Below are positions 26,077 through 35,146 of a DNA stretch of 64,000 bases, piece after piece. This stretch comes from Marinisporobacter sp. (GTDB lineage Bacteria; Bacillota; Clostridia; Peptostreptococcales; Thermotaleaceae). The notes below the pieces were generated by a model, which was not told the origin of the DNA, ran no database searches, and saw nothing but the letters and a program-made list of their open reading frames with translations. The translations under genes and the position numbers were made by a program. The stretch spans positions 62,001 through 126,000 of the forward strand of contig JAOARP010000010.1 of assembly GCA_025210525.1 (NCBI GenBank), in the 5' to 3' direction. Every line of letters begins with the position of its first letter. Position 1 is the first letter of the stretch.

Positions 26077-26085
26077 ATTGATTTA

Positions 26086-26124
26086 GTGAGTAGAGAAAAT
26101 TCATTTTCTCTACTCACGTTTTTA
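26086..26124 (+). terminator. Strong terminator at the right island border
   Basis: A perfect 14-bp stem (GTGAGTAGAGAAAA and its complement, loop TTCA) followed by G and five T residues. No intact plus-strand gene precedes it. Confidence 0.88.
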
Positions 26125-26155
26125 TTTTCTTCAAAAATACATGTTTAAAGTTCTG

Positions 26156-26644
26156 TCATTTATTCAACTGCCAGATAGAAAAATTCAAAATAGCTGCAAA
26201 GGCTACCCATAATATATATGGAATCATTAAATATCCTGCTGTCTTATCTAGTCTATAGAATTTCATAGTGGTTATAATAATAAGCACGAAGAGTACCAAT
26301 AATTCAATAAATGCTAATCCCCTTAGTCCAACCCCAAAGAATAGAATGGACCAAAAGAAATTAAATACAAGCTGTAGCCCATAGTAAAATAGAGCATTTT
26401 TCACCTCTTTTTTTTCTCCTCCAAGCATCCAAATTCTATAGCTAGCAATCCCCATTAATAAATAAAGAATAACCCATACTATAGGAAAAACCCATCCCGG
26501 AGGAGCAAAACTAGGTTGTATCAAATTTTGATACGCATCAGAAGAACCTCTTGTTAAAAATCCACTAAGAATTCCTACAAGCTGAGGTATGAATATAAAA
26601 ACAATTAAAGCAAATAAATTTCTCTTTCCTTTCACTTTGAACAT
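26156..26644 (-). CDS. tspO: TspO/MBR-family tryptophan-rich sensory protein
   Basis: A 162-residue membrane protein with five helices and the family core PSFAPPGWVFPIVWVILYLLMG near residues 44-65, plus FYYGLQLVFNFFWSILFFG. TspO proteins bind tetrapyrroles and affect their turnover and stress adaptation. It is monocistronic on the minus strand beside the island; it shares no link with the RiPP genes. GGAGGGATTAT precedes the ATG. Confidence 0.9.
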   Translation of the reverse strand: MFKVKGKRNLFALIVFIFIPQLVGILSGFLTRGSSDAYQNLIQPSFAPPGWVFPIVWVILYLLMGIASYRIWMLGGEKKEVKNALFYYGLQLVFNFFWSILFFGVGLRGLAFIELLVLFVLIIITTMKFYRLDKTAGYLMIPYILWVAFAAILNFSIWQLNK

Positions 26645-26864
26645 ATAATCCCTCCATTTTATGTGATACTTTGATATGAGTTTATGTCTATATATAAATA
26701 TTATGCTTATCTTTTTTCTAAAATTTCCAGGGAAATGAAAAAACTTATTCTCTCCCGTAAAAAATGTGCTTATTCTTTTTATACAAAATCTACTTTAAAT
26801 GAATTTTATAGCCACGTTTGGGACAAACTTTTATTATACTATAATAAGGAGGGATTACCATTTT

Positions 26865-27461
26865 ATGAATACTCAAATTTCCTCGGTAAATCATTCAATT
26901 GATATAAATTCACCTAGAGCTGTTTTTGATTTTAATAAAAACTTTACAGAATATCTCACCAATTATTATACAGATCAATATGAAGACTTAGTTATTATGT
27001 GTATTGGCACCGACCGATCAACAGGTGATTCTTTAGGACCCTTGATTGGTTATAAATTAGAAAAACGCTTAAAAAGCTACGACCATATTTTTGTCCATGG
27101 AACTTTAGAAAATCCTGTCCATGCGAAAAATCTTAAGGATTCTATTAACTTAATTTACAAAACTTATAATAATCCTTTTGTTATTGCGATCGATGCATGT
27201 TTAGGAAAATTTGATAGAGTAGGATATATCACAATAGGTAATGGTCCTCTAAAGCCAGGTGCTGGTGTAAATAAAGATCTTCCTCCTGTTGGAAATATGC
27301 ATATTACAGGAATTGTAAACTTGGGCGGTTTTATGGAATATATGATCTTACAAAATACAAGATTAAATCTTGTGATGAAAATGGCTGATACTATAGCAGA
27401 TGGAATCCCCTATAGTATATGGAATTTTTTTAAAAACACACAAAAGAGCAGTATGAACTAA
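26865..27461 (+). CDS. yyaC: YyaC-type spore protein (GPR-like fold)
   Basis: A 198-residue protein. Motifs are VIMCIGTDRSTGDSLGPLIG, VHGTLENPVHAKNL, VIAIDACLGK and ITIGNGPLKPGAGVNKDLPPVG. This is the signature of YyaC, a sporulation protein related in fold to the spore protease GPR. An earlier in-frame ATG (26799) lacks a ribosome site, whereas the ATG at 26865 has AAGGAGG, so I use the latter. It supports a spore-forming host. The end overlaps a hairpin shared with the convergent ykuS-like gene. Confidence 0.87.
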   Translation: MNTQISSVNHSIDINSPRAVFDFNKNFTEYLTNYYTDQYEDLVIMCIGTDRSTGDSLGPLIGYKLEKRLKSYDHIFVHGTLENPVHAKNLKDSINLIYKTYNNPFVIAIDACLGKFDRVGYITIGNGPLKPGAGVNKDLPPVGNMHITGIVNLGGFMEYMILQNTRLNLVMKMADTIADGIPYSIWNFFKNTQKSSMN

Positions 27462-27480
27462 ATCTATTCATAACTGCTCT
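27445..27480 (-). terminator. Hairpin between convergent yyaC and ykuS-like genes
   Basis: AGAGCAGT and ACTGCTCT arms with further pairing inside (TTCA/TGAA). The minus strand has TTTT after the stem, so it mainly serves the ykuS-like gene. Confidence 0.65.
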
Positions 27481-27487
27481 AAGTTAT

Positions 27488-27754
27488 TTAAAATAAAGAT
27501 TCATATGCTCTTTTTTCTATAGCATATATGATTTCCTTGATACTTTTATTTTTTATATTGACTACTATAGCTCCTCTATCCATATCAATAACATTATCAA
27601 AATTCCCTAGATAACTTAATTTGCCATAATCACTATTATAAACAATGGCATCTACATAACCCTCATAGTTTTCATGCACAACTTCGTAGCCTCTTGCTTC
27701 TAACTCTTTTCCTATATTCTTTAAGCCATCCTGTATAGCTATTACTTTTGGCAT
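27488..27754 (-). CDS. YkuS-family (UPF0180) protein
   Basis: An 88-residue protein opening MPKVIAIQDGLKNIGKELEARGYEVV, followed by DAIVYNS and VVNIKNKSIKEI. This is the UPF0180/YkuS family pattern. The function is unknown; in bacilli it belongs to sporulating species. Its Shine-Dalgarno sequence AGGAGGT is entirely inside the 3' arm of a perfect inverted repeat (27762-27790), so translation may be controlled by RNA folding. Confidence 0.78.
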   Translation of the reverse strand: MPKVIAIQDGLKNIGKELEARGYEVVHENYEGYVDAIVYNSDYGKLSYLGNFDNVIDMDRGAIVVNIKNKSIKEIIYAIEKRAYESLF

Positions 27755-27761
27755 ATAAACA

Positions 27762-27790
27762 CCTCCTAGTTGTATTATAACTAGGAGGTA
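27762..27790 (-). promoter_or_regulatory. Inverted repeat covering the ykuS-like ribosome site
   Basis: On the minus strand, ACCTCCTAGTT, then TATAATACA-like loop sequence, then AACTAGGAGGT. The right arm is the ribosome site. The loop contains TATAAT, so it may alternatively be a -10 box within an operator, though no good -35 lies upstream. Confidence 0.6.
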
Positions 27791-27816
27791 TTCTTTTTAT
27801 ACCATTTATGGTAAAT

Positions 27817-28707
27817 TTATATAGTTTGATCCTGCGGTACAAGAACTTTTAATCCTTTTGGCACCATTTCAAAATGAATATTAAAGCTTTTTCCTATAAT
27901 ATCTCCATCTAAATTAATAGATAGTAATTCATCACTTTTTATTTTTATTTGCTTTCCTGTATGCATGTCCACTTCTTCATAATCCACATGCTCTCCTGAA
28001 AATATTTTTGGAAATACTCTCATGAGTTTTAATTTTGAAATTTCGTCTACTACACAAACTTGAAAATCACCATCTTTTATATCTGCCATAGGAGCAATTT
28101 TCATTCCTCCCCCATAGTATTTTCCATTAGCTACTGCTACTAAAGTAATATTTTTTTTGTCCTTCTTCTCATCAATATCCATATGAACTTTCTTATTTTT
28201 ATAAGAAAAAAGGGTTTTCAATAATCCACCCATATAAGCCCATGAACCTGAGAGGTATTTCTTGACATCTTGTGTTTCTTTTACAATCTCTGCATCAAGT
28301 CCTACACTTGCAACATTTACAAAATATCGATCATTAGCCTTTCCACAATCAATATTTACTGCTTTTCCATAGGCTATTACTTTTAGAGCTTGGTCTAAGT
28401 CATTTGGAATACCTACCGTTCTAACAAAATCATTCCCTGTACCAGATGGTATTACTCCAAGAGAAGTATTTGAACCAATTATTCCATTGACCACTTCATA
28501 AATTGTTCCATCTCCACCAACTGCTACAATTTTTTCATATCCTTTCATCACTGCATTTCTTGCTATTTCTTCTGCTTCGTTCTTTCTAGTTGTTAATTTA
28601 ATCTTATAAGGTATATGAAAAGAATCCATCTTTTCCTTGATTTTTTCTATAACAAAATCGCAATTTCCTTTTCCTGCTATTGGATTTACAATAAATAATA
28701 TGTTCAT
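27817..28707 (-). CDS. Diacylglycerol/lipid kinase (DagK/YegS family)
   Basis: A 296-residue lipid kinase. The ATP site VAVGGDGTIYEVVNGI (near 61-76) and the motif GVIPSGTGNDFVRT (about 85-98) are intact. The second domain contains NVASVGLDAEIV and GGMKIAPMADIKDG. The enzyme phosphorylates diacylglycerol, recycling lipid from envelope synthesis. It is 10 bases after the DUF4446 gene and shares a transcript with it. Confidence 0.9.
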   Translation of the reverse strand: MNILFIVNPIAGKGNCDFVIEKIKEKMDSFHIPYKIKLTTRKNEAEEIARNAVMKGYEKIVAVGGDGTIYEVVNGIIGSNTSLGVIPSGTGNDFVRTVGIPNDLDQALKVIAYGKAVNIDCGKANDRYFVNVASVGLDAEIVKETQDVKKYLSGSWAYMGGLLKTLFSYKNKKVHMDIDEKKDKKNITLVAVANGKYYGGGMKIAPMADIKDGDFQVCVVDEISKLKLMRVFPKIFSGEHVDYEEVDMHTGKQIKIKSDELLSINLDGDIIGKSFNIHFEMVPKGLKVLVPQDQTI

Positions 28708-28717
28708 TTACATCCCT

Positions 28718-29245
28718 CTACAATGCTATTTTTGTATATTCATCTAAAGATCTATTTTTTGCTCTATCTAATGCTTGCATTTCTTCTGCTGAAAGAGTAT
28801 GTGCTGATTTTCCTTTTTTAATAGGTTTTCCATAAAGGGCACTACTATTTCTGCTATATATGCTGGTAATAATAAACCCGTTATTTTGTTCATCTAACAA
28901 TGCAATAGAAAAACTTAAACTTCCACCCACATCATCAAAGGCATTGTATTGTACTAATCCTACCTTTTGAATACTATAAAGAAGTTTTTGTTGTATTGTT
29001 TCTACAAGGGCGTCCATTTGATTCATTCTAATATCTAAGTGATCTATTTTTTGATAATATTCATGAATAACTTCTTCTATATTTTTTCCTTCCCTATTGC
29101 TAGATAAAATCTCATATTTTTTCTTTAACTTTGACAGCTTAGCTCCCTGCATGCATATAATCATTAATAATAATATGCTGATGATAGCACTATAAAAAAT
29201 AATAAGTTCTAAATTTTCTCTAATGATATTAAAGATTGGCTCCAC
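28718..29245 (-). CDS. DUF4446 family membrane-anchored protein
   Basis: A 175-residue protein with one N-terminal membrane anchor (about 13-33), a coiled-coil (about 55-90) and the conserved block VGLVQYNAFDDVGGSLSFSIALLD, typical of DUF4446 near parA/parB and yyaC in Firmicutes. The function is unknown; topology puts the conserved part in the cytoplasm or outside without certainty. It leads the lipid-kinase gene. Confidence 0.82.
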   Translation of the reverse strand: MEPIFNIIRENLELIIFYSAIISILLLMIICMQGAKLSKLKKKYEILSSNREGKNIEEVIHEYYQKIDHLDIRMNQMDALVETIQQKLLYSIQKVGLVQYNAFDDVGGSLSFSIALLDEQNNGFIITSIYSRNSSALYGKPIKKGKSAHTLSAEEMQALDRAKNRSLDEYTKIAL

Positions 29246-29299
29246 TAATTTTTCCCCCTTTTCTAATACCTTCCCAATATATTATCTCATGGAAATAAA

Positions 29300-29340
29300 A
29301 AAAAATAAATAGTATGTCTGATTTTCACACATACTATTTT
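29300..29340 (-). terminator. Terminator of the cysteine desulfurase gene
   Basis: On the minus strand, an AAATAGTATGT/ACATACTATTT stem followed by a long T-rich run. Confidence 0.85.
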
Positions 29341-29359
29341 TTTCTATTTTTATTATAAT

Positions 29360-30511
29360 CTATTGATTTTCTAACTCATCACAAATTTTCTTTAAAGCTT
29401 CTACTGCTTTTTTCACTTCTTCCCTTGTATTAAAATATCCTAAACTAAACCTTACTGTCCCTTGCTCAAAGGTTCCCATTGTTTTATGGGCCATAGGTGC
29501 ACAATGAAGCCCTGATCGAACAGCTATATTAAATACTTTATCTAATAGATAACTTACTTCTGATGAATCTTCATCCCCTATATTGATAGATATTACAGCT
29601 GCTTGTTTTTTAGCATTCATAGGACCATATATATTAATTCTATCAATTTTTTGTAGTTCTAAAAGCATATATTCTGTTAACACTTCTTCATGATTTCGAA
29701 TTTTTTCTATTCCCTCTTTTAAAATAAATTCAATCCCTGCTCCTAATCCTACAATCCCAGGAGTATTTGGTGTTCCACTTTCATATCTATCTGGTATGAT
29801 TTCTGGTTGAGTAAGTAGCTCCGATTTACTTCCTGTTCCGCCTTCTTTCATTTGTTGAAGAACGACACCTTCTCTTATATAAAGAAATCCTGTTCCTTGA
29901 GGTCCTAAAAGTCCTTTGTGCCCTGGAACTGCAAGTAAATCTATATGGATCTTATCTACATCTATATTATATACTCCTGCTGTTTGAGCAGCATCTACTA
30001 AATATAAGAGCTTATTTTTCTTTGCAATCTTACCAATTTCCTCTATTGGCATGAGTGTCCCGGCTACATTAGATGCATGAGTTGTAGCAATTAATTTTGT
30101 ATTTTCTTTTATTTCCTTTTCTATGAGCTTTGGATCAATATTTCCTTTTTGATCACATGGAATGACCGTATGCTCTACACCTAATTTTTCAAGAGTCACA
30201 ATTGGTCTTATCATAGAGTTATGCTCCATACTAGTTGTAATTACATGATCTCCTGATTTCAATATCCCCTTTAAAGCCAAGTTCAATGAATCAGTAGCAT
30301 TGCATGTAAAAATAATTTGCATAGGATTATCAATATTAAATAGTTTACAAATCAATTCCCTTGTCTTATAAATTGCTCTACCTGCTTCTAAAGCTAATTT
30401 ATGTCCAGATCTTCCAGGATTTGCTCCATATTCCCTCATACACTTATCCAAAGCTACATATACACTTTCTGGCTTAGGGTAAGTGGTTGCCGCATTATCT
30501 AAATAAATCAC
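29360..30511 (-). CDS. Cysteine desulfurase family protein (class V aminotransferase fold)
   Basis: A 383-residue PLP enzyme. Seen: IYLDNAATTYPKP, TCNATDSLNLALKG, ATTHASNVAGTLMPI, VDAAQTAGVYNID and the PLP lysine in AVPGHKGLLGPQG. The active Cys loop is RSGLHCAPMAHKTMGT. It belongs to the subgroup that may supply sulfur, or selenium, to accessory pathways; no iscU is adjacent. GTG at 30511 has GGGGGTG at proper spacing; GTG at 30526 is the alternative. A parS-like site lies upstream at 30557. Confidence 0.88.
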   Translation of the reverse strand: MIYLDNAATTYPKPESVYVALDKCMREYGANPGRSGHKLALEAGRAIYKTRELICKLFNIDNPMQIIFTCNATDSLNLALKGILKSGDHVITTSMEHNSMIRPIVTLEKLGVEHTVIPCDQKGNIDPKLIEKEIKENTKLIATTHASNVAGTLMPIEEIGKIAKKNKLLYLVDAAQTAGVYNIDVDKIHIDLLAVPGHKGLLGPQGTGFLYIREGVVLQQMKEGGTGSKSELLTQPEIIPDRYESGTPNTPGIVGLGAGIEFILKEGIEKIRNHEEVLTEYMLLELQKIDRINIYGPMNAKKQAAVISINIGDEDSSEVSYLLDKVFNIAVRSGLHCAPMAHKTMGTFEQGTVRFSLGYFNTREEVKKAVEALKKICDELENQ

Positions 30512-30556
30512 TCTAAACACCCCCACTCTATTCTCATTATTATTATATGCACTACT

Positions 30557-30572
30557 TGTTTCACATGAAACA
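30557..30572. promoter_or_regulatory. parS-like site
   Basis: TGTTTCACATGAAACA differs from the ParB consensus TGTTTCACGTGAAACA at one central base. It lies between the desulfurase gene and a small unknown gene, outside coding sequence. Confidence 0.75.
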
Positions 30573-30573
30573 A

Positions 30574-30888
30574 CTATATGGCTTGAGCTACAATAATAAT
30601 ATTTGTTACATTAAATATTTCTTTTAATAAATTAAAGTACTCTCTCATAATAATCGATCTATGACTTTCTTTAGGCGTAATGATCATCATATCCTTTTCA
30701 TGCTTTTTTATTTTTATTAAAACATTAAAATATTTTTCAAAATCTTTATCCCCAATTTTCTCTTTTAATACTTTAAAACCTTCTTCTATATCTGTTCCTT
30801 TTACTCTTTCCTCCATAGGCGTAAACTTCTCCATATATACTTCCTTTGGAATATCTAATATAGATTTCATGTATTGTTCTTCGTTCAT
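30574..30888 (-). CDS. Unknown 104-residue protein, DnaA-domain-I-like pattern
   Basis: The protein is small and charged. The second half (YFNVLIKIKKHEKDMMIITPKESHRSIIMREYFNLLKEIF) alternates strand and helix in the order of DnaA domain I, where strands precede a helix carrying a hydrophobic face. The match is by eye only. GGGAGGACAAAA precedes the ATG. It lies between a parS-like site and a small unknown gene, not in an obvious operon. I would otherwise call it hypothetical. Confidence 0.65.
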   Translation of the reverse strand: MNEEQYMKSILDIPKEVYMEKFTPMEERVKGTDIEEGFKVLKEKIGDKDFEKYFNVLIKIKKHEKDMMIITPKESHRSIIMREYFNLLKEIFNVTNIIIVAQAI

Positions 30889-31040
30889 TTTTGTCCTCCC
30901 TTTATCTTTGTTTATATTGATTTTTCTTTAAAAATATCAATTACTCACGTGTTTCACTTTTTTTTAATATTACCGATTTCATTCATTTATATTATATCAA
31001 ATGTAGCTAAGCAGTATTATAGATTTTTTCTATAGTACAT

Positions 31041-31078
31041 AAAAAAAATGTACAGCAATTACTAAGAATCACTGTACA
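31041..31078 (-). terminator. Terminator of the lipB-lipA-small ORF transcript
   Basis: On the minus strand, TGTACAG...CTGTACA arms are followed by eight T residues. Confidence 0.8.
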
Positions 31079-31102
31079 ATTTGTCACTATTTTACTCAAC
31101 TA

Positions 31103-31288
31103 TTACTTCTTGATCTCTACCTTATAATCTAATTTTTGAACCTTCATAACAATATCTCTAGCAGTTTTCAATCCTTCTCGATACCAATATGAACTATCCT
31201 TCAGCTCTTTTCCTTTGTTTTCTTTTTCATTTATTCTTCCTATAGAAAAATTCAATTCGTCTAATATTATTTTTATTTCTCTACTCAT
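31103..31288 (-). CDS. Unknown 61-residue protein
   Basis: Starting at 31288 (AGGAGG six bases before ATG), it encodes MSREIKIILDELNF..., a charged helix and a C-terminal YWYREGLKTARDIVMKVQKLDY segment. No family recognised. It lies 68 bases after lipA and before the terminator, so it is probably the last cistron of that transcript. Confidence 0.65.
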   Translation of the reverse strand: MSREIKIILDELNFSIGRINEKENKGKELKDSSYWYREGLKTARDIVMKVQKLDYKVEIKK

Positions 31289-31356
31289 TTTTTCCTCCTG
31301 AAAACAGTTTATTTTTATTTTGGGGTAATATTGATGATATGAAAACACAAAAATTT

Positions 31357-32223
31357 TTATTTAATTTTATGACTACTCATTGCCTCAGCAGCATTATAGG
31401 AACTTCTTACAAAAGGTCCTGATGCTACAAATTTAAATCCTATCTTTAGTGCTTTTTCTTTATATTTTTCAAAGGTCTCTGGCAAAACATACTCTATAAC
31501 AGGATAATGTTTTTTACTAGGTGCTAAATACTGTCCAATCGTTAAGAAATCACATCCTGCTTCTCTTAAATCCTCTATAACCTTCATAACTTCTGTTTCC
31601 TTCTCTCCAAGTCCCACCATAATTCCAGATTTTGTGAATATTTCCTTGTTCATTTTTTTTACATGTCTCAGAACTTCTAAAGAACGTTCATATACTGCCA
31701 TAGAACGAACCTGTCCATATAGTCTCTTAACGGTTTCCATATTATGATTAATAATCTGAGGCTTTGCTTGTATAACTTTATTAAGTGCACCTTGATCTCC
31801 TTGAAAATCAGGAATTAAAACTTCAACAATTATTTTTTTATTTTTCTTTTTTATAGCATTTATCACATTAACAAAATGGCCTGCTCCTCCATCTGGTAAA
31901 TCATCTCTTGTTACAGAAGTAATCACAACATGCTCTAATCCTAGCTCTAACGTTGCATTTGCAATATTTTCAGGTTCATTCAAGTCCACTTCCTCTAGTT
32001 TTTCATGTGAAACATTACAAAATTTGCAGTTGCGAGAACATTCCTTTCCTAAAATCATGAAAGTTGCTGTCTTTTTACTAAAGCATTCCATTCTATTAGG
32101 ACAATTTGCTGCTTCACATACGGTATTTAAAGAATACTTATTCAGTAAATCTTTTACATAATCTAAGCTTCGTCCTTGATTTAATTTTATTCTAAGCCAC
32201 TTTGGTTTTCTTTGAATTTTCAT
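31357..32223 (-). CDS. lipA: Lipoyl synthase
   Basis: A 288-residue radical SAM enzyme with both clusters: the auxiliary motif [12 protein letters not shown] and the SAM motif CSRNCKFC, then [11 protein letters not shown] and the conserved end [13 protein letters not shown]. It inserts two sulfurs into octanoyl groups on proteins. In this window the obvious target is GcvH, encoded 6 kb upstream on the same strand. It follows lipB by about 60 bases, so the two are coupled. Confidence 0.96.
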   Translation of the reverse strand: MKIQRKPKWLRIKLNQGRSLDYVKDLLNKYSLNTVCEAANCPNRMECFSKKTATFMILGKECSRNCKFCNVSHEKLEEVDLNEPENIANATLELGLEHVVITSVTRDDLPDGGAGHFVNVINAIKKKNKKIIVEVLIPDFQGDQGALNKVIQAKPQIINHNMETVKRLYGQVRSMAVYERSLEVLRHVKKMNKEIFTKSGIMVGLGEKETEVMKVIEDLREAGCDFLTIGQYLAPSKKHYPVIEYVLPETFEKYKEKALKIGFKFVASGPFVRSSYNAAEAMSSHKIK

Positions 32224-32282
32224 CTATTATCCCTCTATTCTATACACCTACATGATTAGCATCCTATTTTTCTTTATATTTA

Positions 32283-32942
32283 TTATAATTTTATTTCCAT
32301 AAATCCTTCATAATTAAAAACCTTACAAAAATGATTTATTACATGCTTACATGCATCTTGAAAATTAATTTCTTCTCCAATAATATTTTGAACAGAAGTA
32401 ACCCCTCTATCAGCTATACCACAAGGTATAATCCACCTAAAATGTTCTAGGTTTGTATTTACATTAAAAGCAAAACCATGCATGGTAACACCTCTTTTTA
32501 CGGCTAAACCAATGGCAACAATCTTTTTATCTCCTATCCATACTCCCGTATGCTCTTGATCTCTTTCTGCTTGAATATGGTATTCTTTCTCTAAAAGATT
32601 AATAAACATCTCCTCAAGATTTCTAACAAAAATCCTTATTCCTATATGAAAATTTCTTAAATCAAATATTGGATACCCTACAATTTGACCATCTCCATGA
32701 TAGGTAACATCTCCCCCTCTATTAATTTCAAATACTTTTATACCTTGAGCATTTAAAAGCTTTTCACTTCCCAAAATATGTGCCTTTTCAGCCCTTCTTC
32801 CTAAAGTAATAACCGGTGGATGCTCTACTAAAATTAATGTATCTTCTATCTCCTGATTTTGTCTCTTCTTTAAAAGGTCATATTGAATTTCTAAAGCTTT
32901 TTCGTATTCGCATCTACCAAGAAATAGAATATTTATTTTCAC
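32283..32942 (-). CDS. lipB: Octanoyl-[ACP]:protein transferase
   Basis: A 219-residue LipB protein. It contains RGGDVTYHGDGQIVGYPI, AIGLAVKRGVTMHGFAFNVN (with the catalytic Lys) and IIPCGIADRGVTS (catalytic Cys). It transfers octanoate from acyl carrier protein to GcvH, which LipA then sulfurates. It is 85 bases downstream of the UGA-containing gene and upstream of lipA. Confidence 0.96.
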   Translation of the reverse strand: MKINILFLGRCEYEKALEIQYDLLKKRQNQEIEDTLILVEHPPVITLGRRAEKAHILGSEKLLNAQGIKVFEINRGGDVTYHGDGQIVGYPIFDLRNFHIGIRIFVRNLEEMFINLLEKEYHIQAERDQEHTGVWIGDKKIVAIGLAVKRGVTMHGFAFNVNTNLEHFRWIIPCGIADRGVTSVQNIIGEEINFQDACKHVINHFCKVFNYEGFMEIKL

Positions 32943-33027
32943 TTCATCATCTCCTTTTATATGGAAAGGATCATAATATATAATACTTATATACCTCCCA
33001 CAAAATAACGGGAGGTATATATCTTTC

Positions 33028-33327
33028 TTAATCTAATTGATATCTATATATTAGTGTATATTTTCCTTTTCTTTCTTTAACCCCAGCTTTGAGTATATTT
33101 ACAACCATCCCTGAATCTAATGTAATTTTAGTTCCTTCTATATTTTCTAAGTAGTTTATAACTGTATCTGCTTGTGTTGGTTCTACCATTTCCTTCACTC
33201 CCCACGGAAGCGCCATAGCTTTTTCACGATCTCATGTTTCACACATATTTCCTTCTCTTTCCCTTATTGACTCTTCTATACTATTTTTTAATGCAAAGGC
33301 TACATTCCCATCCTGAGCAAATAACAT
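33028..33327 (-). CDS. Candidate selenoprotein: 99-codon frame with in-frame UGA (CETU)
   Basis: From the ATG at 33327 (ribosome site AAAGGAG, 8-9 bases upstream) the frame reads 31 residues to C-E-T. A TGA at 33232-33234 follows, then the same frame continues for 67 more residues (DREKAMALPWGVKEMVEP...) to the stop at 33028. If UGA is read as selenocysteine, the protein is 99 residues with a CxxU redox motif. Downstream of the UGA the RNA can form a small hairpin, as bacterial SECIS elements do. The conservative alternative is a separate ORF starting at ATG 33189 (GGGGAGTG upstream). It lies between fhs and lipB. I do not recognise the family. Confidence 0.55.
33196..33234 (-). promoter_or_regulatory. 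In-frame UGA and possible bacterial SECIS hairpin
   Basis: The UGA is at 33232-33234. A 6-bp stem CUAUGG/CCGUGG (two or three wobble pairs) with loop CGCUU is centred about 22 bases after it, within the known bacterial SECIS distance, and the second loop base is G. The hairpin is modest in stability. Confidence 0.4.
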
Positions 33328-33369
33328 TATTTTCTCTCCTTTTCAATCAATTATTAACAATATCTATCC

Positions 33370-35040
33370 TTAAAACAATCCTACAATTTCTCCACTCTCC
33401 AAAATATCCATCTTATTTGCTGCCGGTACCTTTGGAAGTCCAGGCATAGTCATAACATCCCCAGTAAGCGCTACTAAAAATCCTGCACCTGCTGATGCTC
33501 TCACCGCACTTACTGTGATCTTAAAGTTTTTAGGTCTTCCAAGCAGTTTGGGATTATCTGATAATGAGTATTGGGTTTTTGCCATACATATAGGCAATTG
33601 TCCTAATCCAATTTTTTCATATTTTTCTATCTCTTTCAAAGCCTTGATGCTAAATTCTACCCCATCAGCACCATAAATTTTTTTTGCTATGGTTTCAATT
33701 TTTTCTTTTGTAGACATTTCTAATGAATATAAAGGACTAAAAGCTGATTTTCCTTCTTCAGCTAATTCAACAACTCGCTTCGCAAGTTCTGTTCCTCCTT
33801 CTCCACCTTTTTCCCATACTCGTGATAATACCACATCTACACCTTGTTCTTTGCATCGCTCTTCTACAAATTTTAATTCCTCTTTCGTATCTGTTGGAAA
33901 TACATTTAATGCGACAACTGCTGGAACCCCAAACTTATTCACATTTTCTATTTGCTTTTCTAAATTTTCAAAGCCATGGGCTAAAGCTTTCATATTCACT
34001 TGTGATAATTCAGTTTTTCCTACTCCTCCATGATTCTTTAATGCTCTTATTGTTGCAACAATCACTACTGCACTTGGGTTTAGTCCAGCATATCTACATT
34101 TAATATTAAAAAACTTCTCAGCTCCTAAATCTGCTCCAAAACCTGCTTCGGTTACTACATACTCCGCTATCTTTAGTGCTGTTTTTGTAGCCATAACCGA
34201 ATTACATCCATGAGCAATATTTGCAAAAGGTCCTCCATGAATAATAGCAGGTGTATTTTCTAATGTCTGTACTAAATTGGGTTTAATAGCATCCTTTAAT
34301 AATAAAGCTAAAGCACCTGTAGCTTCTAATTCTCCTGCTGTCACAGGAATATTTTCATAAGTATATCCTACAATCATTCTAGATAATCTTTCTTTCAAAT
34401 CCTTCATACTTGTGGCTAAACACAAGATTGCCATGATCTCAGATGCAACAGATATATCAAAACCATCTTGTCTTGGAACTCCATTTCCTCTACCACCTAA
34501 AGCGATTACAATATCCCTTAAAGATCGATCATTCATATCGATTGCCCTTCTCCAAGTAATCCTTCTTGGATCAATATTCGCTTTATTTCCTTGCTGAATG
34601 TGATTATCAATAAGAGCTGCCAATAAATTGTTTGCAGTAGTAATTGCATGAATATCCCCTGTAAAATGAAGATTTATATCATCCATAGGAACTACTTGAG
34701 CATATCCTCCACCAGCAGCACCACCCTTTACTCCAAAACAAGGACCTAAAGATGGTTCTCTTAATGTTGTAATTGCTTTTTTTCCTATCTTATTCAATCC
34801 CATGCTTAAACCTACATTTGTAGTAGTTTTTCCTTCACCTGCTGCTGTTGGATTAATTGCTGTTACTAATATTAATTTTCCATCTTCTTTTTCTTTTAAT
34901 CGATTATATAGATCTAGTGAAATTTTTGCTTTATATTTACCATACAGCTCTAAATCTTCTTCTTTTAATCCTAACTTTTCACCAATCTCTATTATAGGTA
35001 ACATTTTTGCTTCTTGAGCTATTTGAACATCTGTTTTCAT
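33370..35040 (-). CDS. fhs: Formate-tetrahydrofolate ligase
   Basis: About 556 residues. Seen: P-loop [10 protein letters not shown], the core [24 protein letters not shown] (near 90-113), [29 protein letters not shown] and the C-terminal [21 protein letters not shown]. It makes 10-formyl-THF from formate and ATP, or the reverse to conserve energy. With the glycine cleavage genes it completes glycine-to-formate one-carbon flow. AAGGAGG precedes three consecutive ATGs; I take the third (35040), the second being equally possible. Confidence 0.96.
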   Translation of the reverse strand: MKTDVQIAQEAKMLPIIEIGEKLGLKEEDLELYGKYKAKISLDLYNRLKEKEDGKLILVTAINPTAAGEGKTTTNVGLSMGLNKIGKKAITTLREPSLGPCFGVKGGAAGGGYAQVVPMDDINLHFTGDIHAITTANNLLAALIDNHIQQGNKANIDPRRITWRRAIDMNDRSLRDIVIALGGRGNGVPRQDGFDISVASEIMAILCLATSMKDLKERLSRMIVGYTYENIPVTAGELEATGALALLLKDAIKPNLVQTLENTPAIIHGGPFANIAHGCNSVMATKTALKIAEYVVTEAGFGADLGAEKFFNIKCRYAGLNPSAVVIVATIRALKNHGGVGKTELSQVNMKALAHGFENLEKQIENVNKFGVPAVVALNVFPTDTKEELKFVEERCKEQGVDVVLSRVWEKGGEGGTELAKRVVELAEEGKSAFSPLYSLEMSTKEKIETIAKKIYGADGVEFSIKALKEIEKYEKIGLGQLPICMAKTQYSLSDNPKLLGRPKNFKITVSAVRASAGAGFLVALTGDVMTMPGLPKVPAANKMDILESGEIVGLF

Positions 35041-35146
35041 CATCATCTTCCTCCTTATAAAATACTCAATCAAATCTAACATAAAAAGAAGTTTTGACTA
35101 ATTCCCACAAAAATATTATTTATTAGAACTAATTTTTTTATATCTT

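Noticed and set aside
30941-30955. Second parS near 30950
   Set aside because: CACGTGTTTCAC is not palindromic about the parS centre.
33689-34103. Two overlapping plus-strand ORFs within fhs
   Set aside because: Antisense shadows of the conserved fhs gene, no ribosome sites.
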